From assembly GCA_029379385.1 (NCBI GenBank), contig CM055608.1, positions 27,898,350-27,962,349 on the forward strand: a stretch of DNA of 64,000 nucleotides. Reading direction: 5' to 3'. The position numbers and the translations under genes were made by a program. The notes beneath the pieces are model-generated. The model saw nothing but the letters and a program-made list of their open reading frames with translations, had not been told where the DNA came from and searched no databases. Source of the DNA: Quillaja saponaria. Its lineage: Eukaryota; Streptophyta; Magnoliopsida; Fabales; Quillajaceae. Positions 1 to 12,594 of this stretch are shown here, piece by piece (the stretch's first letter is position 1; every line of letters starts with the position of its first letter).

Positions 1-123
1 TGGACCTACAGTTTGAGAAGTTTAGTTTGTTTTTTTTCATCATCCAGTTAACTGTTGGACAAGCATGAAGAATCATACTATGAACAACTCCATGATCTAA
101 TTCTATTGCTTATGATTTTGTAG

Positions 124-237
124 ATGATCGATGATCAAGACCTGGGTTTCCTTGCCAATTTTCTTGGCATATTCATATTTGTATTGGTGATAGCATATCA
201 TTACGTGGTGGCCGACCCAAAATATGAAGGAAACTAG
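124..237 (+). CDS. OST4: OST4, small subunit of oligosaccharyltransferase (37 aa)
   Basis: This short reading frame encodes a 37-residue protein that begins [17 protein letters not shown] and ends ADPKYEGN. It matches the plant OST4 family: an acidic N-terminus, one transmembrane helix at about residues 9-30, and a short tail. OST4 is a membrane-embedded subunit of the ER complex that moves the preassembled glycan onto Asn-X-Ser/Thr sites. The ATG directly follows a pyrimidine-rich tract ending in tag at 121-123, which looks like a 3' splice site of a 5'-leader intron; the leader and promoter lie left of the window. The stop is TAG at 235-237. Size is normal for the family, which is why ordinary ORF length cut-offs miss it. 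The gene runs convergent to the FUSC pseudogene that follows. Confidence 0.9.
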   Translation: MIDDQDLGFLANFLGIFIFVLVIAYHYVVADPKYEGN

Positions 238-429
238 GAACATTTTGGAGAAGTCATGTTTTTTTTTATTTTTTATTTATTAGACTGAGCTGGTTCAGAA
301 ATGGATTTTTACTATCAATAGTTAATCCTTCACTTTCTGAATATGAATGACATCGTACTGCTGTAGTATTCATTATGCATTATTCTTCTATCCTTGCTTT
401 ATATATTTGGTGTTTCCAATTCTTTGTTT
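238..429. other. 3' flank between OST4 and the FUSC pseudogene
   Basis: AT-rich sequence that probably holds the OST4 3' untranslated region. From about 360 on it is similar to 4827-4905, downstream of FUSC copy 2, so the left edge of the tandem duplication lies near 360. Confidence 0.5.
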
Positions 430-3400
430 TCACATTAAGGAATTTTGACTTTGCAACGAGTATCTTAAACTTAGAGGCAGTGTCACATTGAGTACATGTT
501 GTTTCATAAGCAATTTTACATGTCTCTTTGGGGTATGATTACTTGCTCGTCCAGTCCATAATCTTGCTGGAGCTAGACTACATATGACCTTGCAGTTACC
601 CAGATGCACTAGTTTGATATCCATCTTAACATAAATGTGATCCAACCCTTGGGTGATTGGTTCATTTGATTAACAGTTGGGTGATTTTCTGTGAGATATT
701 ATTATTGTGGTTGGTAAATTGTTAGGGAAACAAGTCCTTTCTCTAACATTAGTAGAGGCATGGTGCTAGGTATATTTATGAATACAGAGCATTGATCTTA
801 CGGTGAATATCATACAAATTTGTGTGGCATGAAGGATTCTCCCATTTAAGTAGTTCTTTTACTTCATATTCAATCCCTATTGCTTCATTTCCACACAAGA
901 TCCTGAAAAAATCTGCATTTGGATATTTTCCTAACTCGATATCACAAGGGAAGTTTTTCTCCTGCAACTCCCTTTCAAGCTTTGAAATGGACTTGATTAA
1001 GGTGATTTCTTCCAGACATTTTAGTGTTGAGCCAACTTTAATCTTGAACAGCTCTATGTCCTAATTCATGTTTTCCTGGAGGTCCACCACAGTTACTTGA
1101 AAATTCTCGGATATCGGTGAGAGATGTTCTGTTGTGTGTGCCACAATGAGTAAGAGATCTACCATCCTTGACAGAGATTCCAGAATCCTTCTGTAACAAG
1201 CACCATGAAATGTCAAGAACCAAAAATTAGGCTCTGATTCAGCTTCTATTATGAACTTTTCTAATTGGCTGACATGGTATTTCAGCTTCTTCTGTTTTGT
1301 TCTCAGTGCTGAAGAATTTGTAGCCACTTTATCCTGGCTAGGACTAATAAATGTGAAATGAATGCAATCACGGAGTGCTCGCAGGCTCTGGGGAAGTTCA
1401 GATTTGGCTAGAGTTGCTGCTCTTGAAGGGTTAAAAAGAATCTCCACTGTGGTGAAACAGATGATTCCGATTATAGCTTCTGTGATTCTAGCAATTGCAA
1501 ACCGACTAGGAGGACCATAATTCTCCCTACCCAGAATCAGTAATGCTCCTAAAACTGATGAAATCCCACCAGCTTGGCCATGCATTCTACTATGCATTAG
1601 AAAACAAGAGAAAACTATCCATGGTAGCAGAGGTAAGAACCTTAAGTAGACAAATCTTTGGAAAATAAAGCCGCAGAGTACCCCGTAGACTGATCCCATT
1701 GCAGTTCCTTGTGCTCGAGCATTTCCTACTGTGAATGTTGCTTGTCCTCCTGTTACGAAACCGATGGCAATCGTGAGTCCTGACCAGTATCCATTTTCTT
1801 TGTTGTATTTCAAACCCAAAAACACAGCAAGACCCAATGAAAGTGAGCACTTGAATGCAAAAACAAAACTCTGCACATTCCCCCAGTTCCTTCGAAAGCT
1901 CTGTTTTGCGGCATCAGTTTTTGGAGTTTTTCCAACTGAGCCGTAAGGATCCTCAGAAATTGGTGAGTTGTCCAGGAGGAGTTTCATACAGTGTAGAAAG
2001 AATGAAGCTGAGAGATCTTTGAGGGGCACGGAAATGGTTTCCAGATTTTCATTCATCTTCTCTGGAGCAGTTGTTGCATCGAAAGGAGCAGAACACTTAA
2101 CTTGCTCTAGTTTTAGATTTACTTGTTCTCTCAAACCCAGTAAAACATGTTTGAATTCATCATCTATAACACCAACAGGAAATGAAGGGATATATGTTAG
2201 GGCAATGCCCATCCTCTTACTGATATTTCCATGTCTTGCAATTTTTGTAGTGGTTTAATGCTTTTAGGTTTAAATAATCTGACTTGAGGTCTTTCCCACA
2301 TCATGCTTTCCTGTTTAACAAAAGTAAAAGATGGATTAACATATGAATAAAGAGTTTTGATGACGTATTAAGGAAACCTCAGTGCCTAATGAAAGCAATT
2401 TTAGCTTACCAGGCCAGTTTTGATGCTTTGAAGAAACCTTGCTGCTGCTACAGAGAGGGATTTAGCTTGAATAATGAAATCAAATGCAGTTTGGTTATCT
2501 GGGGCAGAGATGGCCCTTATTAAGTGATGAAATCTCTCACAAGTATTTTCGACATAAAACCGGCAAGTCTTTCTAACCTGAAAGAAAATTAGTAAAATTA
2601 TAAGTGTATTTTTGCCTTATTCTATTGCAATGCAGTGTCACAAATTTTTGTTTCATAACCCTAAAGTGGATTGGATGGCATCCATTTCTTTGATCTTCTT
2701 TTAGCATCCTATATGCCGAATGTCCAACAGAATCAACCAAATCTCTCCACCTACCAACACAGTTTTTTTAATTTTAATTTTTGGGTCGAGTCACCCCTGA
2801 CAGATTTGAGACCATATGGCATCCAATATGCATATCCTTATTTGCACAATATGGCATCCAATTCCAAACCAAAAAATATCAATTCCTGTTCCTGCATCTT
2901 TATTAAAAATCATTTCCATATATTCTGACATGACAAGAATCTTTGGTTGTTTGTTCCTTCTAAACTCATTTCTTTATTGTTTATTCCCAACTTTCCAAAC
3001 AAATTGATTGATATGCTTGTGTCCTATCTTCCTCCAATTGTCAATCGCATATTCAATTTGCATAAGAAAAATAAAAAGACTACGTGCACAAAACAAAAAA
3101 AAACTATTTTTCTAAGTTACCTCATAGTAAGCTAACCGGGCATGGAAACAACATAGTTACGTGGTTCAGTGGGAATAAACGAGACAAATTGAAAAAAAAT
3201 ATAGAGACAAAATTTACAAGGTTTAGTCATCAGACTATTTCACAAAAAAGGGAGTAATATTTGTTCTATGGATATATATTATGAAGTTCACTTATTCACA
3301 CTTTATAATATTAGAATTTTCAATCTATAGACTTAAAAATAATTAATAGTCTTAGAACTAAGACATAATTATAACCAATTGTATATATAATTATTTTTAT

Positions 3401-3997
3401 AATTGTGCCTTAATTCAAGTAAATATAATATTTAATACACGATAATTTTAATTGAAAGTAATTGGAATTTGATTGGAATAATCAACTATTCAAATCAATT
3501 TAATAATTATCTTCAATAGTGTTGTACTTGATGCCACATGAATTGGGTGCATCACAATTCCAGTTTGTGCACCAAGGATTACAGTACCTACATACACAAT
3601 CACTATTTGACCAAATGCAATTCGCGTACACGTCAAGTGGGTTGATTCTGGCAACGCCACCACAAAAAGCGGTCACTGCCAACGCCGCCATACTCGTGGT
3701 GAACCGAGCAGGTCCAATCACCCAAAGGGTAAGCATGGAAAGTGCTATTACCTGAAAATTGGCATAAAAGACATACCAACAACCTCTAAACGTGTCACCA
3801 AGTGTTGCATCCGACACAATTAAAATCGTTGTCACGTAAGAGAATGCCGGATATTCTAGTAATAGCCGGAGCTGTGGTGAGCCATGGAGGGTGGTGCAAC
3901 CCACAATGGTGCATGCTAGAGTGGTGCGTAACGCTAAGGCTAAGCGTCCTCGCCACAGCTCTTTTCTTTGGTCACTAGGTGTGGTTGGTTTTTGCAT
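430..3997 (-). pseudogene. FUSC / aromatic-acid-exporter-like membrane protein, copy 1 (broken)
   Basis: Three exons can be aligned to copy 2: exon 1 from ATG 3997, exon 2 at 2577-2410, exon 3 from 2310. The protein belongs to the plant FUSC_2-type family of integral membrane proteins, related to bacterial p-hydroxybenzoate/fusaric-acid efflux pumps, with two membrane-rich modules; the plant function is unknown. Several lesions are visible against copy 2. Exon 1 carries a frameshift near 3660-3670 (one extra A, six bases missing). A 362-bp AT-rich segment (3157-3518) replaces 25 bp of exon 1. One G is missing near 2205-2212, giving an early stop. GAG has become TAG near 1062. A 153-bp in-frame block near 885 is absent. 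Exon 2 keeps a good donor site (GTAAGC after 2410), which copy 2 lacks. The start at 3997 was chosen by alignment with copy 2. A functional protein is very unlikely. Confidence 0.85.
3157..3518. repeat. 362-bp foreign segment inside exon 1 of FUSC copy 1
   Basis: Copy 2 has only about 25 bp between the two exon parts that flank this AT-rich segment in copy 1. The exon's 3' part survives at 3121-3156, including its donor site, and the 5' part resumes at 3519. I see no clear terminal repeats or target-site duplication, so it may be a replacement rather than a clean transposon insertion. Confidence 0.6.
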
Positions 3998-4162
3998 ACT
4001 AATCAAGTAGTAAGTAGCAAAAGCAAGAAAGTGTGTAATATTCATGGGACTTGAAGGATTTTTGTATTTGGGCGATTGCAAAGCCTTAATATGACAGGAA
4101 AGAGACACGACATGTTGGTTTTCTTGATAAATAAGATGCCTGAAAATCGAGACATATAACAA

Positions 4163-4826
4163 GTGTATTTAAACTGAAGAAGAGTCTAAATTAGTGTGTT
4201 TCATTGTCAGGGTCACGACGGATTGACTTTTTTTATCATTACAATCAATAAAATAAATTAAAATTAAAAGGTAATTTCTTTTTAGTACAAGTTAAAAAGT
4301 AATTAGTTTGCATAACCCAATTAAAACTAGAAATGTAAAAATAAAATTTATATTCATGAGTTAACATAAGTTGTCGAAAATAATAAAAATAATTTTACTT
4401 CAACTGTTAGGTGACATCTCAACAATGAATTTTGATCTCTTAATCATTAACAAATGTGACATCTCAATAATTATTAATTGCTTTGTGGCTGTAAGATATT
4501 AATGGAATTGATATATTTAATCCTCTGTTAATTTAAGTTTAAGCCTTTGTCATCTTAATGATATATCTTTTACTTTACTTGCATTCTTGCTTGTCAATTG
4601 TCAATTGTACGGAGTATTTGTCCTCTATTATTGCGTTGGGAATTGTTCTATTCATTTGAGTTTTTCTAGTCCCACATTTGAGGAACAGCGTATTATTTGT
4701 CGTTAAGATAATATACTCTGATTATACTAGAAACAAAGGAAATGAAAGCATAAGAAAAAGCTGAAATTCTAAGTCTCCAACTAGTACATCAAGAGTATTC
4801 ATACACAAGACAAACACACAAAATAC
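4163..4826. other. Upstream region of FUSC copy 1, duplicated upstream of copy 2
   Basis: No gene is seen. The stretch 4585-4700 is closely similar to 9305-9420 (shared words such as TCTATTCATTTGAG and AGTCCCACA.TTGAGGAACAG). The tandem duplication therefore included upstream DNA, and this may be the old promoter region. Confidence 0.55.
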
Positions 4827-4896
4827 TGCTGTAGTATTCATATACAATACAGGTGCATTATTCTGTACTTGCTTTATATATTTGGTGTTTCCAATT

Positions 4897-7800
4897 CTAT
4901 GTTTTCACATGAAGGAATTTTGACTTTGCAATGAGTATTTTAGAGGCCGTGTCACAATGAGTACATGTTTCATAAGCAATTTTACATGTCTCTTTGCGGC
5001 AAGATTGCTTTCTCGTCCGGTCCATAATCTTGCTGGAGTTAAGACTACGTATGACTTTGTAGTTACCCAGATGCACTAGTTTTATACCCAGGAGGCCAGA
5101 AGCACTTTCTCTAACATTAGAAGAGATCATGGTGCTAGGTATATTTATAAATACAAAGCATTGAATCTTACAGTGAATATCATACAAATTTGTGTGGCAT
5201 GCAGGATTCTCCCATTTAAGTAGTTCTGTTACTTCATATTCAATCCCTATTGCTTCTTTCATCAAGCTACTGATGCAGAAGGCCATGCAATTGTAATGAA
5301 GAACCATTTGGCCCTTTAGCATCTCCTCCTCATTTTTGTCAGTATAAATTCTATCAGCTATTTCTGCTGAATGTTGAACGAAAGAGCTTGTAATGCTATC
5401 AACCTCTTCATTTCCACTCAAGATCCTGAAAGCATCTGCATTTGGATATTTTCCTAACTCGATATCACAAGGGAAGTTTTTCTCCTGCAACTCCTTTTCA
5501 AGCTTTGAAATGGACTTGATTAAGGTGACTTCTTCCAGACATTTTAGTGTTGAGCCAACTTTAATCTTGAACAACTCTATGTCCTCATTCATTTTTTCCT
5601 GGAGGTCCACCACAGTTACTTGAAAATTCTCGGATATCGGTGAGAGATGTTCTGTTGTGTGTGCCACAATGAGTAAGAGATCTACCATCCTAGACAGCGA
5701 TTCCAGAATCCTTCTGTAAAAAGCACCGTGAAATGGCAAGAACCAAAAGTTAGGCTCTGACTCGGCTTCTATTATGAATTTTTCTAATTGGCTGACATGG
5801 TATTTTAGCTGCTTCTGCTTTGTTCTCACCGCTGAAGAATTTGTAGCTGGCACTTTTTCTTGGATAGGACTAATAAATGTGAAATCAATGCAATCAAGGA
5901 GTGCTCTCAAGCTCTGGGGAAGTTCAGATTTGGCTAGAGTTGCTGCTCTTGAAGGGTTAAAAAGAATCTCCATTGTGAAACAGATGATTCCGATTATAGC
6001 TTCTGTGATTCTAGCAATTGCAAACCGACTAGGAGGACCATAATTCTCCCTACCCAAAATCAGTAATGCTCCTATAACTGATGAAATCCCACCAGCTTGG
6101 CCATACATTCTACTATGCATTAGAAAACAAGAAAAAACTATCCAGGGTAGCAGCGGTAAGAACCTTAAGTTGACAAATCTTTGGAAAAGAAAGCTGCAGA
6201 GTACCCCGTAGACTGATCCCATTGCTGTTCCTTGTGCTCGAGCATTTGCTACTGTGAATGTTGCTTGTCTTCCTGTTACGAAACTGATGGCAATCGTGAG
6301 TCCTGACCAGTATCCATTTTCTTTGTTGTATTTCAAACCCAAAAACACAGCAAGACCCAATGAAAGTGAGCACTTGAATGCAAAAACCAAATTCTGTTTG
6401 CTTGGTCTTATGTTCACATTCCTCCAGCTCCTTCCAAAGCTATGTTCCGCGGCATAAGTTTTTCGAGTTTTTCCAATTGTGCAGTCAGGATCCTCAGAAA
6501 AAGGTGAGTTGTCCAGGAGGAGTTTCATACAGTATAGGAAGAATGAAGCTGAGAGATCTTTGAGGGGCATGAAAATGGTTTCCAGATTTTCAATCTTCTC
6601 TGACTCTGGAGCAGTTGTTGCATCGAAAGGAGCAGAACGCTTAGCTTGCTCTAGTTTTAGACTTATTTGTTCAGTCAAACCCAGCAAAACATGTTTGAAT
6701 TCATCATCTATAACACCAACAGGAAATGAAGGAAAATATGTTAGGGCAATGTCCATCCCTCTTACTGATATTTCCATGTCTTGTAATTTTTGTCCTGGGT
6801 TAACGCTTTTAGGTTTAAAGAATCTGACTTGAGGTCTTTCCCACAGCATGCCTTCCTGTTTAACAAAAGTAAAAGATGGATTAACATAAGAATAAACAAT
6901 TTAGACGATGTATTAAGGAAACCTCAGTGCCTAAAGAAAGCAATTTCCAGTTTTTATGCTTCGAAGAAACTTTGCTGCTGCTAGAGAGAGGGATTTAGTT
7001 TGAATAATGAAATCAAATGCAGTTTGGTTATTTGGGGCAGAGATGGCCCCTATTAAGTGATGTAATCTCTGAGAAGTATTTTCGACATAAAACCGGCAAG
7101 TCTTTCTAACCTGAAAGAAAATTAGCAAAATTATAAGTGTAAATATCCCAGAACTGTGTGCATTATCCTATTGCAATGCATTGCCACAAACTTTTGTTTC
7201 ATAACCCAAAAAGTGGATTGGATAGCATCCATTTTCTTTGCTAATAGGGAGACATATCTTCTTTCGGCATCCAATATGCCTAAGGTCCAACGGAATCAAC
7301 CAAATCTCTCCATTTACCAAACAATTTTTATTTTTTTGAGTCAGATTTGAGACCATAATGGATTACAATATGCATATCATTATTTGCACAATATGGCATC
7401 CAATTCCAAATCATACAAATCAATTCCTGTTCCTGCATCTTCATCTTTATTAAAAAAATCTTGGGTTGTTTGTTCCTTCTATTTGGGCAAGCTTGATGGA
7501 TTCCCATTTTATTGCTAAACACATTTCTTTATTGTTTATTCCCAATTTCCCAGACAAGTTGATTGATATGTATTGTATACTATCTCAGTCCTCCAATTGT
7601 CAATCGCATATTCAATTTGCATAAGAAAAATAAAAAGACAATGTGCACCAAAAGACGCAACAATTTTAATGAGAGAGACGCAACAATTTTAATGAGAGTA
7701 AACTTTTTTTTTTTTTTTTTTTCCACACATTCTTCTTATTCTCTCCAAGTTAATTTAGTTATAATTTCTTGATTTGGTGTGTTTAATCAATACAAAAGAG

Positions 7801-8516
7801 GAATGATATGAATAAGAGTCAAAATGGTATTTGACGAACTCAGATCAAACTACTCCTCATTTAAATAATAAAATCCATTAAGAAGGTTTCAAACTGTTTG
7901 GCCACTGTGAGAATGAAGACTATGAAAGCAATATGCAGAAGCAAAGCACTTACAGATTAATTTTATTTACCTCAAAGTAAGCTACCCGAGGGTACGGAAA
8001 CAACATAACCAGGACAGAAGCCAAGGCACCAAGTGTTGTACTTGATGCCACACGAATTGGGTGCATCACAATTCCAGTTTGTGCACCATGGATTACAGTA
8101 CCCACATACACAATCACTATTTGACCAAATGCAATTTGCTTACACGTCAAGTGGGTTGATTTCGGCAGTGCCACCACAAAAGCAGTCACTGCCACTGCCA
8201 ATGCCGCCATACTCGTGGTGAACCGAGTAGGTCCAATCACCCAAAGGGTAAGCATGGAAAGTGTCATTACCTGAAAATTGGCATAAAAGACATGCCAACA
8301 ACCTCTAAATGTGTCACCAAGTGTTGCATCCGGAACAATTAGGATTGTTGTGACGTAAGAGAACGCCGGATATTCTAGTAACCGCTGGAGCTGTGGTGAG
8401 CCGTGGAGGGTGGTGCAACCCACAATTGTGCATGCTAGAGTGGTGCGTAACGCTGAGGCTAAGCGTACTCGCCACAGCTCTTTTCTTTGGTCAGTAGGTG
8501 TGGTTGCTTGCTGCAT
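4897..8516 (-). CDS. FUSC / aromatic-acid-exporter-like membrane protein, copy 2 (splice site lost; possible pseudogene)
   Basis: Exon 1 (8516-7971, 182 codons) begins MQQATTPTDQRKELW and has several hydrophobic segments. Exon 2 starts at 7110 (VRKTCRFYVEN). Exon 3 (6855-4897, over 650 codons) holds the second membrane module, about residues 130-280 of the exon, followed by a soluble C-terminal half. This is the plant FUSC_2-like family, related to bacterial aromatic-acid exporters, probably a membrane transporter of unknown substrate. Exons 1 and 3 are open and their other splice sites are good. The donor of exon 2 is missing: copy 1 has CTGG.CCTGGTAAGC where this copy reads CTGGAAATTGC near 6946, and the frame then stops at TAG 6933-6931. 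Unless a cryptic donor is used, the product is about 241 residues. Exon 3 alone could start at ATG 6849. Confidence 0.75.
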
Positions 8517-10118
8517 ACTAATTTAGTAGTATGTAGCAAAAACAAGAAAAAAATATGTAATTTTTGTGGGACTCGAAGGATTTTTGTATTTGTGCGATTG
8601 CAAAGCCTTCATATGAGAGGAAAGAGACAAGACACATTGGTTTTCTTGAGAAATGAGATGCTTAAAAATCAAGACACATAACAAGTGTATTTAAAATGAA
8701 TAAGAGTCCAAATTAGTGGGTTCTTTGTAAGGATCACCGCCGGTTGACTTTCTTTATCATTACAATCAATACCAAAAAAAAAAAAAATTAAAAAGAAAAC
8801 TAATTGTAATTAGTTAGCTTATTACTCGAAATGTAATGAAAGCGATATTTAAATGTACGAGTTGGCATAACCGAACGATGAAAAAATTTAAACTTAATTG
8901 TAAAAAGACATCTTAAAATGAGTTTAAGTAATTTTGATCTCTTAATCAATAACAAAACAAATGTGAGTATTGAGCATAGGTTTGTTAGTTAGAGAATTCA
9001 TGCATGGTGTGGGGCGGTAAGATAATTATAGGATTGATATATTTTAGACGTATGTTAATTTAAGTTTAAGCCTTTGTCATCTTAATTATCATTTATTTTT
9101 AATAATATGGCGTGTTCTAATATCTTATATATATATATTGATTAATTATTTTTTTAACTTGATTACAACCTGATTGAAAGTAAATAATTCGCACGGAACT
9201 AGAAAATTTATTACAATTGTACCCACATTTGAGGAACAGTGTATTGTATGTCTACGTCAAGGCTCAAAGAAAGTGGCAAGCAATACAGCAGGATTTTTTA
9301 TTTTTATTGCTTGTCATTCATTGTACGTAGTATCTGTCCTCTATCATTGCGTTCAGAATTGTTCTATTCATTTGAGATTTTCTAGTCCCACACTTGAGGA
9401 ACAGTGTATTATAAGTCTGCATCCATGCTGACAAGAAAGTGGCAAGGAATTGGATATTTTATATTTTATTTTAAAACAAATTTTCTATTAGAAATCTAGA
9501 ATTAACAGGTCTATAAAACTAATGTCCCTTTGTTTTTCAGACAAAGTATAAATCAAAAATCCAGAATGTGGTTATCAACATTGTAATTTTGTGTTGATTG
9601 TGGATTTTGGAATCTCTTAAACCGTCTTTCTACACAAGTTGTACAGTACTTGTGAGCTGGCTGTATCAGAAACTGGAAACAAATGGGGGAAAGCCAGAAA
9701 CCCTGCAAGGTGAGAACCAAATGATTCTGTAAGAATGTGAGGCACTTATGAAATAGGTGACTACTAGCTATGACTGGTCACAGCTTGATCTTCAGCTAAA
9801 TTCTCAGATAACAACTCAGGAAGCAAAAATGCTGAGAAATGGATTTGGAAAAAGGGTCAAACTAGAAACTCAAAACAATTGAACCGATCAAAACAGTATG
9901 TTAAATGAATCAAGAAAAATTCTGTAGTAATATAAATTTCAATCAGTGGTGCAAACTCAGATGATTTTTAATGCAAAAACTGTGTCGATCAGGGACTAGC
10001 ACAAGGTCACGTCATGCAAGTATTAAGTTGAATCAGTCTATGTGAATCAAAAATATTTGGTTCCCACAATTTTCAGAGGAATTACAAACATTTGGCGTCG
10101 TGGTGTGACAATTTAGGA
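8517..10118. other. Intergenic region upstream of FUSC copy 2
   Basis: No gene recognised. The words CCCACATTTGAGGAACAG and AGAAAGTGGCAAG occur twice, near 9221-9285 and 9385-9445, and once more near 4669, so the upstream duplicated block has itself been partly repeated. The rest, including 9450-10118, shows no motif I can name. Confidence 0.4.
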
Positions 10119-10545
10119 TCAAAACCAGCCTGCCAATGCTGTTCCAAGTTGTTCTTCAAAATGGAACAAATGATTGCTGACTACTCACACGAACAAATCT
10201 AACATAAAGTGGTCTCTATCAATTGAATACATACCCATCCATAGCGTCAACCTTTGTCCAGCCTCGTCCTTCTAAACGAATTGGATTATGAGTCAGATCC
10301 ATCTACACAGATAATGTATCAATCTCATATCCGTGATTGGATTTGATAACAAAATGACATGTAATATAAGCACTCGTTATTCCTGATATTATTCTGCGAA
10401 GTACTAATGTTCATAGTGGCCAACACTGTGTGACCTGCAAAGTGGCTTAGATCGGATCCATCTATACAGATTCAGGTTTCCTTATCCATCTGCTGTTAAT
10501 TTACCTGAATCTTGACTTTATCTTTTTGGATGATCCGGGTTATGA
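10119..10545 (-). pseudogene. Chain of short candidate exons of an unrecognised gene (tentative)
   Basis: On the minus strand three short open segments fit GT-AG splicing and phase: 10545-10505, 10302-10235 and 10176-10119. Joined, they would read through protein-like sequence (for example MDLTHNPIRLEGRGWTKVDA in the middle exon) to a TGA at 10121-10119. The donors are GTAAAT after 10505 and GTATGT after 10235. I do not recognise the family and find no upstream exons or promoter. It could be the tail of a degraded gene, a long non-coding RNA, or chance. Confidence 0.25.
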
Positions 10546-12590
10546 CTTATGACAGCATGTGAATTGCTCGTTCTTAGTGCAGAAACAAGTCTTGTTATTT
10601 CCCCATATTATCAACTGTGACCATTAGCAGGGCAACATTAGTATTTTGCAATAACCATAACAGGGCTTAGAAAAAATGCCTAAAATAAGAAGGTAAGTCG
10701 TAAACTTGTATATTTGATGAATAACAGGATATATAGAAGCAGATAGTGAGATTCATAATCATCATATCCTAAGCAGAATCATATGGAGAAGTACATTCTA
10801 ATGACTAATGAGCATCTCCCATCTTGAACCGCTAGATTGAGAGAATATGAGAAGAAAACAGGTATATTCATCTGTTAGAATGATGGATAGCTGCTTCTAT
10901 CTCTCTCCCAATTATATATGTCCCCAGAATTTTCATCCTAAATGGACTTGCAGCATTGATGATCTCTCTTCTACTTGTTTTCTCACTGATTTGCCAAGGT
11001 GCATCTCCCCTTCAATGTATTGATCAAGCATAGTTGCCAAAGAAAAGAACTATATTATTGTCATTAATTTGGAAAAAAATGAGAAACTAGGGAGAATTAC
11101 ATTAGACAATAGTCTACTTAAACTGGTTCGAATACTTTTTAAATGTTGAAAAAATAAATTAATTTATAACTAAATATATATATATATTGTTTGTCTTTAT
11201 AATGAAAATTACCAAGTAATACATACAAATGAACATGTTTTCAGTTATTTTGTTTATGCATGGTTGATGGAAATATTATAGTCAAAATATTTAATTAAAA
11301 AACATGATTCATTTGATTAATAACTTCGAGATACAAAATTTTAAAAATATATTTTTTCATTTCACATAAAATATATAATATATGCTCTATTCATTGTTCA
11401 AGAGTTTTAGCTTTGTCCGAAATGCAAATATGATTCTAATTTTTTTGGGCCAAAGAAGCCTCACAAGTAGCTGTGATGAGCCCATTATTTTGGAGTTGCA
11501 TCATTCGGCCCAAAACAAAAAGGAATAAAATAATAAAAGCTGTCTGATGTCGGCTGTCATGCTGGCGCCGCGCCAAACGGAAAAAAGAACCAATTGTAGG
11601 CGGTGATTGACAACTTGGAAACAGCTGTATTTCATGGGAATAACCGGACAGGCAGGGCCTGAGCCAATTGAAGTAGTCTTTGTCCATTCAAATATAGGCT
11701 TAAAATTTTAGGATATTTTAGAAATTTACAATTTTGATATTTTAAGTATAAAGTTATTGGAAAAATATTAAATTTCAACTTTAAAAAACATATTAAAGCT
11801 AGGATTGAGACTAGAGTCGAATATAAAGAAACAAAAACCTATAACTCTTGTCTAATTACTCGAGTACTTAATAAGAAATTATATAAGTAATATATAATAC
11901 AATTTAAATTATCTATTATATTTTTTAAGATATACAATTATATTATTGAAAAATTCTACTAAAACTTTACCAAAATGTTATTCACCCTTATTATTTGAGC
12001 TAAGTTTATTGAGTATGATATATTTTTAGTTTTAAAAAAAATAGTATATTGGAGAAATCGTTTTAGAAAGTGTATGTCAAAATATGAGTTTGTGAGTCCA
12101 ATAACAAAAGTTGAGACCCTTGTGATTAAATAATATTTTCTCGTATTCGGAAAGTCTAAAAATTGACTCTCTTGCAAACTTACTTGGAGATTTATTCTCT
12201 TATTTTTTTTCTTTGAAAAAAAAAAAAGAAAAGAAAAGAGACAAATAACGAAAATATAAATTTTGTCATAAACTAGAGTTTCATGTAAAAAAGAGTTTGG
12301 TGAGAATGAGAAATGACCAAAGTTTATTTTTGTGATTTTTAACAATTTTTTTTTTTTTTTGGTGATAGATTTATTTTAATTAGTGATTGTGAAACTTGCA
12401 GGACATTTTATTTCTAAATCCAAAATCTAAGGTAAAAAGTAATAAAAGAGTATGTTGGTTTGTACTTTAAAAAACATTAAGCTGACTTGAATGTTAATTT
12501 TGGTACATAAATATTTATTTACTTTTTTTCAGAAATATTAGGATGCAGCAGTCCTCCAGACCTAAACCTAAAACGGACGGCTTAACAGGT
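10546..12590. other. AT-rich intergenic region before HSC70
   Basis: No convincing gene seen on either strand. The short open frames at 11436-11687 and 11959-12345 lack family features. A GC-rich patch near 11540-11600 is unexplained. Confidence 0.4.
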
Positions 12591-12594
12591 CTTA

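Noticed and set aside
6113..6373. Short minus-strand frame in a second register of FUSC exon 3 (also at 1590-1850)
   Set aside because: It is an overlapping shadow of the membrane module; its conservation between copies follows from the duplication.
11436..11687. 83-codon minus-strand frame in the higher-GC patch before HSC70
   Set aside because: No domain, no signal peptide with a plausible mature part, and no promoter or splice support.
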